From Pseudomonas sp. Tri1 (GTDB lineage: Bacteria > Pseudomonadota > Gammaproteobacteria > Pseudomonadales > Pseudomonadaceae), in the NCBI RefSeq assembly GCF_017968885.1, contig NZ_CP072913.1, positions 3,704,001-3,768,000 of the forward strand: 64,000 bases of DNA. The letters are read 5' to 3'. Shown in pieces: positions 34,789 through 42,454 of the stretch. Each line of letters begins with the position of its first letter. Positions within the stretch are counted from its first letter, which is position 1. Under the pieces are notes generated by a model. The model did no database searches and was not told the DNA's origin. It saw nothing but the letters and a program-made list of their open reading frames with translations. The position numbers and the translations under genes are program-made.

Positions 34789-36276
34789 ATGGCAAACCAA
34801 CAATTGTTCCTGGGCATCGACTGCGGCACCCAAGGCACCAAGGCGCTGATCCTGGATGCGCTCAGCGGCCAGGTACTCGGCCAGGGCGCCGCTGCCCACA
34901 GTATGATCAGCGGGGCCAACGGTCGCCGTGAACAAGATACCCAGCAATGGCTCGATGCATTTACCCAGGCGACCCATCAAGCCTTGGCCGCTGCCGGGGT
35001 CGATGGCCAGGCCATCCTCGGCATCGGCGTCTCCGGCCAGCAGCACGGCCTGGTCTTGCTCGATGACCAAGGCGAGGTCTTGCGCCCGGCCAAGCTGTGG
35101 TGCGACACCGAGACGACACCGCAAAACGATCGGCTCCTGGCGCACCTGGGCGGTGAAAATGGCAGCCTCGAACGCCTCGGCGTGGTGATCGCGCCGGGCT
35201 ACACGGTTTCCAAACTGCTCTGGACCCTGGAGCAGCATCCCCAGGTTTTCGAACGCATCGCCAGCATCCTGCTGCCCCACGACTTCCTCAATCATTGGCT
35301 CACCGGGCGCCATTGCAGCGAATACGGTGATGCTTCGGGTACCGGCTATTTCAACGTGCGCACCCGTGAGTGGGACCTGCCGCTGCTGCAACACATCGAC
35401 CCCAGCGGCCGCTTGCAAGTGGCGTTGCCGGAACTGATCGATGCTCATCAACCGGTCGGACGGATCCTGCCAGCCATTGCCGCACAGCTGGGCATCAATC
35501 CAGATGCTGTGGTGGCCAGCGGTGGCGGCGACAACATGATGGGCGCCATCGGCACCGGGAATATCCAGCCTGGCGTGATCACCATGAGTCTCGGTTCCTC
35601 CGGCACGGTATACGCCTATGCCGCGGAGCCTGCGGTCAGCCCGGAGGCATCGGTGGCGACCTTCTGCTCCTCCAGCGGCGGTTGGCTGCCACTGATCTGC
35701 ACCATGAACCTGACCAATGCCACCGGGGCGATGCGCGAGTTGTTCGACCTGGACATCGACGCCTTCAACGCCCTGGTAGCCCAGGCTCCGATTGGCGCAG
35801 AGGGCGTGTGCATGCTGCCGTTTCTCAATGGCGAGCGCGTTCCTGCCCTGCCCCATGCCACTGGCAGCCTGCTGGGCCTGACCGCCACCAACCTGACCCG
35901 GGCCAATCTGTGTCGGGCCGTGGTCGAAGGCACCACCTTTGGTTTGCGCTACGGCCTGGACTTGTTGCGGGCGAACGGGCTTGAGGCCCGCAGCATCCGC
36001 CTGATCGGCGGCGGTTCGAAGAGCCCGGTGTGGCGGCAGATCGTCGCCGATATCATGAATACCACGGTTATCTGCACCGAACAGAGCGAAGCTGCGGCCC
36101 TCGGCGCGGCGATTCAGGCGGCATGGTGCCATTCAGGGGCGCAAGAAAACCTGGCCGAACTGTGCGAGCGCTGCGTCAAGCTCGACCTGAGCAGTAAAAC
36201 CCGGCCCATCGCCGAGCATGTAGCAGCTTCCCAACAAGCTTATGAACACTATCGACAACACGTCGCAACCCTTTGA
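34789..36276 (+). CDS. mtlY: Xylulokinase
   Basis: A 495-aa FGGY-family kinase phosphorylating D-xylulose made from arabitol by MtlD. The N-terminal phosphate loop is GIDCGTQGTKALILD (~8-22), the substrate loop is GVSGQQHGLV, and the C-terminal nucleotide site shows IRLIGGGSKSPVWRQI and EAAALGAAIQA. It ends 12 bases before mtlZ. The 594-aa frame on the opposite strand is a shadow of this gene. Confidence 0.94.
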   Translation: MANQQLFLGIDCGTQGTKALILDALSGQVLGQGAAAHSMISGANGRREQDTQQWLDAFTQATHQALAAAGVDGQAILGIGVSGQQHGLVLLDDQGEVLRPAKLWCDTETTPQNDRLLAHLGGENGSLERLGVVIAPGYTVSKLLWTLEQHPQVFERIASILLPHDFLNHWLTGRHCSEYGDASGTGYFNVRTREWDLPLLQHIDPSGRLQVALPELIDAHQPVGRILPAIAAQLGINPDAVVASGGGDNMMGAIGTGNIQPGVITMSLGSSGTVYAYAAEPAVSPEASVATFCSSSGGWLPLICTMNLTNATGAMRELFDLDIDAFNALVAQAPIGAEGVCMLPFLNGERVPALPHATGSLLGLTATNLTRANLCRAVVEGTTFGLRYGLDLLRANGLEARSIRLIGGGSKSPVWRQIVADIMNTTVICTEQSEAAALGAAIQAAWCHSGAQENLAELCERCVKLDLSSKTRPIAEHVAASQQAYEHYRQHVATL

Positions 36277-36288
36277 GAGCGGGCAACT

Positions 36289-37227
36289 ATGTATCTGGTG
36301 TGTGGTGAAGCGCTGTTTGATTTTTTCAGTGAAACCGAGGCTGACGGCCCAGCCTCGCAAGTGAACTTCAAGGCCATTGCCGGCGGCTCGCCGTTCAATG
36401 TGGCGGTCGGTTTGCGGCGCCTGGGTGTCGAGTCGGCGCTGTTTGCCGGGCTGTCCACCGACTACCTGGGCCGACGCTTGCAGCAAGTACTGCTCAACGA
36501 AGGCGTCAGCGCCCGATACCTGCTGGACTTCGACGCACCAACCACCCTGGCGATGGTAGCCGTCGGCGCCAACGGCTCGCCCCACTACAGTTTTCGCGGC
36601 GAAGGCTGCGCGGATCGGCAATTGAGCCCGTCCCACCTGCCAACGTTGGGCCCGCAGGTTCGCGGCTTGCATTTCGGCTCGTTCTCCCTGGTGGTCCAGC
36701 CGATTGCCGACACCCTGTTGGCCTTGGTACAGCGCGAAAGCGGCAAGCGCCTGATCAGCCTCGACCCGAACGTGCGCCTCAATCCACAGCCGGATATCGA
36801 ACTGTGGCGCTCGCGGATCGCAACGCTGGTGCAATATGCCGACCTGATCAAGGTCAGCGACGAGGACCTGCACCTGCTCTACCCTGAGCTTGAGCCACAA
36901 GCGGTGATCGATGGCTGGCTGCAACACCGTTGCCAACTGGTGTTCCTGACCCGTGGCGGCCAGGGCGCAACGGTATTCAGCCGTCAGCATGGCTCATGGT
37001 CGCTGCCCGCCTGTTCGGTAAAGATCGCCGACACCGTGGGCGCCGGTGATACCTTTCAGGCCGCGCTGATTACCTGGCTCACCGAGCAGCAATTGGACTC
37101 GGTCGAAGGCCTGAACACCCTGGCCCGTGACCAGATCAACGCCATGCTCGACTTCGCCATACGCACGGCAGCCCTGACCTGTGCGAAAACCGGCCCTGAC
37201 CTGCCTTACCGGCAACAACTGAACTGA
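36289..37227 (+). CDS. mtlZ: Fructokinase (PfkB family)
   Basis: A 312-aa ribokinase-type sugar kinase that phosphorylates fructose from mannitol. N-terminal GGSPFNVAVGLRRLG (~30-44) binds the sugar, and the C-terminal signature DTVGAGDTFQAALI (~246-259) holds the catalytic aspartate and anion hole. Last gene of the mtl operon; a hairpin followed by T-rich sequence lies ~150 bases downstream. Confidence 0.93.
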   Translation: MYLVCGEALFDFFSETEADGPASQVNFKAIAGGSPFNVAVGLRRLGVESALFAGLSTDYLGRRLQQVLLNEGVSARYLLDFDAPTTLAMVAVGANGSPHYSFRGEGCADRQLSPSHLPTLGPQVRGLHFGSFSLVVQPIADTLLALVQRESGKRLISLDPNVRLNPQPDIELWRSRIATLVQYADLIKVSDEDLHLLYPELEPQAVIDGWLQHRCQLVFLTRGGQGATVFSRQHGSWSLPACSVKIADTVGAGDTFQAALITWLTEQQLDSVEGLNTLARDQINAMLDFAIRTAALTCAKTGPDLPYRQQLN

Positions 37228-37375
37228 CCGTCCCAACCCATCGCAGCCAAACGCCACCCGGCTTTGGTTGCGATAGCCTTCCCGTAAAAGCCAAGACATT
37301 CGCTTTAACCCTGGTTTAATCCCGCGATCCGACACTGTCCCGGGCCGCGTATCCCTCCTGAGGTCCCGCGCGGCA

Positions 37376-37407
37376 GGCCCGATGTTTGAACATCAGGCCG
37401 ATTTTTC
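37376..37407 (+). terminator. Hairpin with T-run ahead of the DUF2790 gene
   Basis: GGCCCGATGTT and AACATCAGGCC pair at 10 of 11 positions and are followed by GATTTTTCTC. It could end mtl transcription. Because it lies only ~20 bases before the next start codon, it may instead act in that gene's 5' leader. Confidence 0.55.
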
Positions 37408-37427
37408 TCTGCTGCGGAGTCTCGCTC

Positions 37428-37688
37428 ATGAATATTCGTAGATTAGTCGCCGCGTCATCCTTGGTACTTCTGACTGGCATCAGTGCAATGGCCCAGGCTG
37501 ACAATACCGTACAGCCCATACCCTACCGTTATGGCATGCCGTTGGAGATCAAAAAGCTGATATCGCTGAAGGAGCCGTCAACGCCTTATTGCGAAGTTGT
37601 GACGGCACAGATGGTGTACATCGACAAAGCGGGACAAACCCGTGATGTCTCGTATCGCAAGTTATCGGATTCTTGCAATTATCAATAA
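37428..37688 (+). CDS. Small secreted DUF2790 protein
   Basis: An 86-aa protein with a signal peptide (RRLVAASSLVLLTGISAMAQA, cleavage near residue 24) and a compact DUF2790 domain: YRYGMPLEIKKLISL, then TPYCEVVTAQMVYIDKAGQTRDVSYRKLSDSC with two cysteines that could form a disulphide. DUF2790 proteins are small periplasmic Pseudomonas proteins of unknown function. GCGGAG upstream supports ATG 37428. Confidence 0.82.
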   Translation: MNIRRLVAASSLVLLTGISAMAQADNTVQPIPYRYGMPLEIKKLISLKEPSTPYCEVVTAQMVYIDKAGQTRDVSYRKLSDSCNYQ

Positions 37689-37774
37689 TTGACTAGCGGT
37701 TGGCAGACAACAGAACGCCTGGCTCGGACAATGACCGGGCCAGGCGTCGATGTACTCTGAACTGGGCGTTTATC

Positions 37775-38068
37775 TTAACGCCCGGTCATCCGATGTAACT
37801 GATGAAAATGATTGCCAACGGGATTGTGGTGCTGACCGTGGTTCTGGTCGAGTTCGCTGCGCAGTTCGGCAATCAAGTCGTTGATTGCCCGGCAACCCGT
37901 GAGTTTTTGCGCATCGATGCCAGTTTTTACCAAGGCCACGCGGTCAGTTTCATGATCATCGTAAATCTTGATGGTCATCGATAAATCGGGTGACAAGGTG
38001 CATTGCGAGCGCTTGGGCAACAAGCTGCTTTCAATGATGTTTCGCATTTCGAGGGCAGATAAAAACAT
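37775..38068 (-). CDS. DUF1652 protein
   Basis: A 97-aa cytoplasmic protein with the DUF1652 pattern: LSALEMRNIIESSLLPKRSQCTLSPDLSMTIKIYD, then CRAINDLIAELRSEL. The C-terminal tail is His/Asn-rich. AGGAGAG stands about seven bases ahead of ATG 38068, which rules out the longer upstream frame to 38140. Function unknown; the family is largely confined to Pseudomonas. Confidence 0.8.
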   Translation of the reverse strand: MFLSALEMRNIIESSLLPKRSQCTLSPDLSMTIKIYDDHETDRVALVKTGIDAQKLTGCRAINDLIAELRSELDQNHGQHHNPVGNHFHQLHRMTGR

Positions 38069-38384
38069 GGCAACTCTCTCCTGTTGAGGCGGCCAATTTA
38101 TGTACACAACGGCGGTATTCTTTTCGTCCGTTTCTTCCATGCGGACTGGGACTACGAATGCCGTGCCGTTCTTCGTTTTTGGCGTTTCTAATCAATGAGC
38201 CCCATAAGGCGAACTCCTGAATCATCCCGCAAGTAACATGCCTGAATTCACGACGCCCAGGCTTGATTCAAATCAACTACTTAGCTTTACCTGGCGCCGG
38301 ACAAGTCGTGCAGAATGCAAGTAAAGGATAAAAAACCCATGCAAACTGCAATCGCTTTCTTCCTGTCGCAAGCTAGATTAGCCC
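38069..38384. other. Intergenic, no gene seen
   Basis: About 315 bases between the DUF1652 start and the 3' end of ilvA. It is less GC-rich than its surroundings and must hold the DUF1652 promoter. The 64-aa frame crossing it lacks a ribosome site and family features. No clear hairpin terminator for ilvA was found. Confidence 0.5.
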
Positions 38385-39452
38385 CTATTGGGATAGGGTG
38401 AGAGGGCATCCGTCGCCTGCTTCAAAAAAAGTGTGACTCGGGCTGCAAACCGCGTTGACGGCTGCGCGCTCGGCCACATGGCGCAAGCTGTCAAAGTTGA
38501 TATTGGCGCCAGAATCGATCGCCACCAGGGTCTGGCCCTGTGCACCGGTTCGGGCCACGTACTGCTTGATACCCGCCACAGCCAAGGCGCCCGAGGGTTC
38601 GGTGATCGAGCGAGTGTCGTCATAGATATCCTTGATCGCGGCGCACAGTTGATCGTTGCTGACGGTCATGACCTCATCGACACAGAAACGGCAGATCTCG
38701 AAGCCATGGGCACCGATCTGCGCAACGGCTACGCCATCGGCGAAGGTTCCCACACTCGGCAGCGTTACCCGCTCTCCCGCCACCAACGCCGCCTGCAGGC
38801 AGGCGGAGTGTTGCGACTCGACACCGATGATGCGCACTTGCGGACGCAGGTATTTGACGTAGGCGGCGATTCCGGCGATCAGCCCACCGCCACCGACCGG
38901 GACAAAAATCGCGTCCAACCTGCCGGGGTGCTGGCGCAGGATTTCCATGGCGACGGTGCCCTGCCCCGCGATGACGTCCGGGTCATCGAAAGGCGACACG
39001 AACTCCCGCCCAGTCTGCCGGACCAAATCCAGTGCATACGCCAGGGCAAACGGAAAACTCTCGCCGTGCAGCAATGCTTCAGCGCCCCGGTTGCGCACGC
39101 CCAGCACCTTCAATTGCGGGGTGGTCAAGGGCATGACGATACTCGCCGAAATCCCCAGTTCCCGCGCCGCCAGCGCTACGCCCTGGGCATGATTGCCCGC
39201 CGAAGCAGTGATAACCCCCCGAGCCCGCTGCTCCGGGGTCAATTGCGCCAGTTTGTTGTAGGCACCGCGGATCTTGAAGGAGAAGGTCGGCTGCAGGTCT
39301 TCCCGCTTGAGCAGGACCTGGTTCCCCAAGGCTTCGGACAATGCCGGGGCCGCTTGCAGTGGCGTGCGCACGGCCAGTTCGTACACCGGCGCAGCCAGGA
39401 TCTTTTTGACGTAGTGTTCCAGCAGGGCTTGTTCGGCGGCGGTTGTGATCAT
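38385..39452 (-). CDS. ilvA: Threonine dehydratase, short form lacking the C-terminal regulatory domain
   Basis: PLP-dependent threonine ammonia-lyase, 355 aa, making 2-oxobutyrate for isoleucine synthesis. Lys60 in SFKIRGAYNK is the PLP lysine. ITASAGNHAQGVA and the phosphate loop VPVGGGGLIAG are intact. After LRHVAERA the protein diverges into a short Cys/Ser-rich tail; biosynthetic IlvA (about 500 aa) has its ACT-like isoleucine-sensing region there. GGAGACC precedes ATG 39452. A leader peptide and attenuator lie directly upstream. Confidence 0.88.
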   Translation of the reverse strand: MITTAAEQALLEHYVKKILAAPVYELAVRTPLQAAPALSEALGNQVLLKREDLQPTFSFKIRGAYNKLAQLTPEQRARGVITASAGNHAQGVALAARELGISASIVMPLTTPQLKVLGVRNRGAEALLHGESFPFALAYALDLVRQTGREFVSPFDDPDVIAGQGTVAMEILRQHPGRLDAIFVPVGGGGLIAGIAAYVKYLRPQVRIIGVESQHSACLQAALVAGERVTLPSVGTFADGVAVAQIGAHGFEICRFCVDEVMTVSNDQLCAAIKDIYDDTRSITEPSGALAVAGIKQYVARTGAQGQTLVAIDSGANINFDSLRHVAERAAVNAVCSPSHTFFEAGDGCPLTLSQ

Positions 39453-39490
39453 GGCGGTCTCCTGGTTTGGACAGAGCCCTGGAGACAGAA

Positions 39491-39520
39491 AGAAAAAACC
39501 CGCCTCTAGGGCGGGTTGGG
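39491..39520 (-). terminator. Attenuator terminator of the ilvA leader
   Basis: Read on the - strand: AACCCGCC, a 5-base loop, GGCGGGTT, then a T-run. This is an intrinsic terminator placed ahead of ilvA. Its 5' arm (39510-39515) can alternatively pair with GGCGGG at 39537-39542 at the end of the leader peptide, which in turn can pair with CCGCCA at 39553-39558. These are the four alternating segments of a classical attenuator. Confidence 0.8.
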
Positions 39521-39532
39521 TGCAGTCGTCAG

Positions 39533-39598
39533 CTAGCCCGCCAAATAAGGAATGGCGGTAATAATGCTTGGCTGGCTGCGCAGTACGGTGGAAGTCAT
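39533..39598 (-). CDS. ilvA leader peptide
   Basis: A 21-codon frame, M-T-S-T-V-L-R-S-Q-P then S-I-I-T-A-I-P-Y-L-A-G, ending TAG 13 bases before the terminator's 5' arm. Its three Ile codons lie over or just ahead of the first pairing segment. A ribosome stalled there for lack of isoleucyl-tRNA would block segment 1 and favour readthrough into ilvA. There is no Shine-Dalgarno sequence; the predicted promoter places the transcript start at or next to the ATG, suggesting leaderless translation. Too short for routine gene calling. Confidence 0.72.
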   Translation of the reverse strand: MTSTVLRSQPSIITAIPYLAG

Positions 39599-39605
39599 GG
39601 TTGGA

Positions 39606-39634
39606 AGTTAGCCGGGGGACGGGGACCAAGTCAA
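39606..39634 (-). promoter_or_regulatory. Candidate sigma70 promoter for the ilvA leader
   Basis: On the - strand TTGACT (39634-39629) is followed after 17 bases by CTAACT (39611-39606). The expected transcription start is around 39598-39600, i.e. on the leader ATG. The -35 is good, the -10 weak. Confidence 0.5.
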
Positions 39635-39674
39635 TCCAAAATACACAGCTGGCTTGGTTCACCCGCGCTGCGCA

Positions 39675-40823
39675 TTACTGCAGGCCGACTTTATACAACG
39701 CCCCATCGCCTTCATCCGTCAGCACATACAAGAAACCATCCGGCCCCTGGCGCACGTCACGGATACGCTCGTCGAGCTCACCGAGCAAACGCTCCTCGTG
39801 CACGACCTTATTGCCCTTTAATTGCAGACGGATCAGGTTCTTGGAGACCAGCGCACCGATGAACACGCTGTGCCGCCAGGCCTTGAAGCGATCACTGTCG
39901 TAGAACGCCATGCCGCTGAGCCCCGGTGACACCTGCCAGACATGGTGAGGACCCAGGGTGCCTTTGACCGTCGTGCCCTGGGCTTCGGGAATCGGGGCAC
40001 CGGAGTAATTGATGCCGTGGGTCGCCAACGGCCAGCCATAATTCTTGCCACGCTCGATGATGTTCAGCTCATCGCCCCCCTTGGGCCCATGCTCGTTTTC
40101 CCACAGCGTGCCGTTGCGTGGGTTGAGGGCCGCTCCCTGTGGATTGCGAATACCGTAGGCCCAGATCTCGGGGCGAACGTTTTCCTGGCCGACAAACGGG
40201 TTATCGTCCGGCACCTTGCCGTCGGGGTAGATGCGTACGATCTTGCCTTGCAACTTGTCCAGGTCCTGGGCCGTCGGACGGTCGTTGTTTTCCCCCAGGG
40301 TGACGAATAGATAACCGTCCCGGTCGAACACCAGGCGCGAGCCAAAGTGGTTGCCCTTCGACAGCTTGGGGTACTGGCGAAAGATCACGTTGAAACTGTT
40401 CAGCCTCTTCAAGTCTTGTGACAACTGCCCACGGCCCACCGCGGTACCGGCCTTGCCGTCTTCACCGGCCTCGGAATAGGACAGGTAGACCGTGCGGTCC
40501 TGTTTGAAATCCGGTGACAGCACTACATCCAGCAAACCGCCCTGGCCCTTGGCCCAGACCTTGGGAACGCCCCTCAACGGCGCCGATAACTGGCCATCGG
40601 GGCCCACCAGGCGCAGGTTGCCGGGGCGTTCCGTGACCAGTATGCCTTGCTGGTCCGGCAGGAACGCCAGCGACCAAGGGTGCTCCAGGCCCTTGGCCAC
40701 GGTACTCACCTCCAAGGTGCCCTCCTCGCTTTTCGCTTGCTGGGTTTGTGCGGCAGCGGCCGGCGTGGCAAGGGTCAGAACAGCGCTGGCGCAGAGTGCG
40801 GCCAGGAGTGTTTTACGCAACAT
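39675..40823 (-). CDS. PQQ-dependent sugar dehydrogenase (soluble aldose dehydrogenase, YliI/Asd-like)
   Basis: A 382-aa secreted beta-propeller enzyme of the soluble glucose dehydrogenase family. The signal peptide covers ~1-26 (ending TPAAAA). Propeller motifs include HPWSLAFLPD, GGLLDVVLSPDF, GNHFGSRLVFDRDGYLFVTLGE, ENEHGPKGGDELN and YGWPLATHG. These hold residues that bind PQQ and calcium in relatives. It would oxidise aldose sugars in the periplasm. AAGGAGG five bases ahead of ATG 40823 decides the start over a GTG two codons earlier. Electron acceptor not evident. Confidence 0.87.
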   Translation of the reverse strand: MLRKTLLAALCASAVLTLATPAAAAQTQQAKSEEGTLEVSTVAKGLEHPWSLAFLPDQQGILVTERPGNLRLVGPDGQLSAPLRGVPKVWAKGQGGLLDVVLSPDFKQDRTVYLSYSEAGEDGKAGTAVGRGQLSQDLKRLNSFNVIFRQYPKLSKGNHFGSRLVFDRDGYLFVTLGENNDRPTAQDLDKLQGKIVRIYPDGKVPDDNPFVGQENVRPEIWAYGIRNPQGAALNPRNGTLWENEHGPKGGDELNIIERGKNYGWPLATHGINYSGAPIPEAQGTTVKGTLGPHHVWQVSPGLSGMAFYDSDRFKAWRHSVFIGALVSKNLIRLQLKGNKVVHEERLLGELDERIRDVRQGPDGFLYVLTDEGDGALYKVGLQ

Positions 40824-40870
40824 GCACACCTCCTTCTGTAGCGTGGAAAGAAACAGCCAGGATTCAGCGC

Positions 40871-41212
40871 CTAGCGATTGCCGTTGTTCGTGCTCCTGGG
40901 CGGCGGGGTGTAGTCGAGGGTGGGCCGTGGCGAAGCCGGCGGCTGGCCGGAACGAGGGTAACCGTTGCCGATACCGCCGTTTTCCAGGGTCGGTGGACGC
41001 GGAGCCGGAATCGTCGGGTTGCTGTGGATCATCGGTACGTTAGGCTGGGTACCTTGCATGCTGTTGGGATTGGCCCGGCGAATCGGGCTGTTATAGGGAT
41101 TGTTGTTGCCGGGCAGGTTCTGGGCGAGGAGCACGGCACCATGACCAGGCATCTGAGCCTGAGCCGCCGTGGTCAGTAGTAGCGTCATGATTGCGAGCAT
41201 CAGCCTGTTCAT
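40871..41212 (-). CDS. Small secreted Pro/Asn-rich protein, unknown function
   Basis: A 113-aa protein with a clear signal peptide (NRLMLAIMTLLLTTAAQAQ, cleavage near residue 19). The mature part is low-complexity, rich in Pro, Asn and Gly (GNNNPYNSPIRRANPNSMQG; PAPRPPTLENGG; YTPPPRSTNNGNR). No domain recognised. It lies 47 bases upstream of the sugar dehydrogenase on the same strand and may share its transcript. No cysteines are seen. Confidence 0.7.
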   Translation of the reverse strand: MNRLMLAIMTLLLTTAAQAQMPGHGAVLLAQNLPGNNNPYNSPIRRANPNSMQGTQPNVPMIHSNPTIPAPRPPTLENGGIGNGYPRSGQPPASPRPTLDYTPPPRSTNNGNR

Positions 41213-41542
41213 CAGAGCACCTCATGGGTTCAGGCATATCGAAAGCACGCTACGCCGCAGGTTCGCCGTTGTTAAGTAAAAAATCCCCCTGAAGATGTAA
41301 CCAGGCATATCTAAATAGATGTGGAAGCAAGCTTGCTCGCGATAGCGGTCGGTCAGCTTGACCCCATGTTGAATGTGCCGCCGTCATCGCGAGCAAGCAC
41401 GCTCCCACGGGGTTCTCGGGTTGTTCAAAGGACCGACGTTCATCACCGATGTCCTGTGGAAACCAGACGGCGCGCGGTGGAAACTTTTCCCGAGGCACCA
41501 GGGTCACCAGAAAGACGAACTCATCGGCAAGGAACCTCCACC
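41213..41542. other. Divergent intergenic region with imperfect REP pair
   Basis: About 330 bases between the small secreted protein and ku, which are divergent. A REP pair occupies 41321-41342 and 41387-41408, with several mismatches between arms (GCAAGCTTGCTCGC against GCGAGCAAGCACGC). Promoters for both genes should be here; none was confidently identified. Confidence 0.7.
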
Positions 41543-42421
41543 ATGGCACGGGCAATCTGGAAAGGCGCAATCAGCTTCGGACTGGTCCACATTCCTGTGG
41601 CGCTGGTATCGGCCACCTCGTCCCAAGGCGTGGATTTCGACTGGTTGGACAAGCGCAGCATGGACCCGGTGGGCTACAAACGGGTCAACAAGGTCACGGG
41701 CAAGGAAGTGACCAAGGAAGACATCGTCAAAGGTGTGCAATACCAGAAGGGCCAGTATGTGCTGCTCAGCGAAGAGGAAATTCGCTCCGCCCATCCCAAG
41801 TCCACCCAGACCATCGATATTTTCTCCTTCGTCGACAGCGAAAAAATCCCGCTGCAAAACATCGACACACCCTACTTCCTGGCGCCGGACAAGCGCGGTG
41901 GCAAAGTCTATGCGCTGCTGCGCGAAACCCTGGTCAAGACCAACAAAGTGGCCCTGGCCCACGTCGTGCTCCACACCCGCCAGCACCTGGCGGCGCTCAT
42001 GCCTCTGGAATCGGCCCTGGTACTGGTGATGCTGCGTTGGCCTGCGGAGGTGCGCGACCTCGATATCCTGGAACTGGGCGAAGAAGTCACCCACCCGACC
42101 CTGGCCAAGGGCGAGTTGGACATGGCCAAGCGCCTGGTGCAGGACATGAGCGCCGACTGGGAGCCGGAGCAATACCGCGACAGTTTCGAGGACAAGATCA
42201 TGGAACTGGTGGAGAAGAAGGCCAACGAAGGCCGCCTCGAAGCCGTGGAGACCGACCCGGGCGAAGAACAGCGCAAGAGTGCCGACGTCATCGACCTCAC
42301 CGAACTGCTCAAGCGCAGCCTGGGCGGCAAAGGCAAGCCCGCCGCGAAAACCGCCGCGAAAACCACGAAGACCAGCAAGCCCGCTCCCGCTAAAAAAGCC
42401 ACCAAGGCCTCCCGGGGCTAA
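41543..42421 (+). CDS. ku: Ku protein, non-homologous end joining
   Basis: A 292-aa bacterial Ku, expected to form a homodimeric ring on broken DNA ends and recruit LigD. It starts with the family sequence ARAIWKGAISFGLVHIPVAL. The core bears VALAHVVLHTRQHLAAL and residues ~265-292 are a Lys/Ala-rich tail (AAKTAAKTTKTSKPAPAKKA) that binds DNA in relatives. ATG 41543 follows AAGGAA. It is 33 bases upstream of ligD, one operon. NHEJ in Pseudomonas is usually a stationary-phase function. Confidence 0.94.
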   Translation: MARAIWKGAISFGLVHIPVALVSATSSQGVDFDWLDKRSMDPVGYKRVNKVTGKEVTKEDIVKGVQYQKGQYVLLSEEEIRSAHPKSTQTIDIFSFVDSEKIPLQNIDTPYFLAPDKRGGKVYALLRETLVKTNKVALAHVVLHTRQHLAALMPLESALVLVMLRWPAEVRDLDILELGEEVTHPTLAKGELDMAKRLVQDMSADWEPEQYRDSFEDKIMELVEKKANEGRLEAVETDPGEEQRKSADVIDLTELLKRSLGGKGKPAAKTAAKTTKTSKPAPAKKATKASRG

Positions 42422-42454
42422 TCCCCTGGCGCCAGCAATACAAGGGAACCTGTC

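Noticed and set aside
34348..36132. 594-aa open frame on the - strand
   Set aside because: It lies opposite mtlY and the end of mtlD, which are firmly recognised. The translation has the low-complexity look of an antisense frame in GC-rich DNA.
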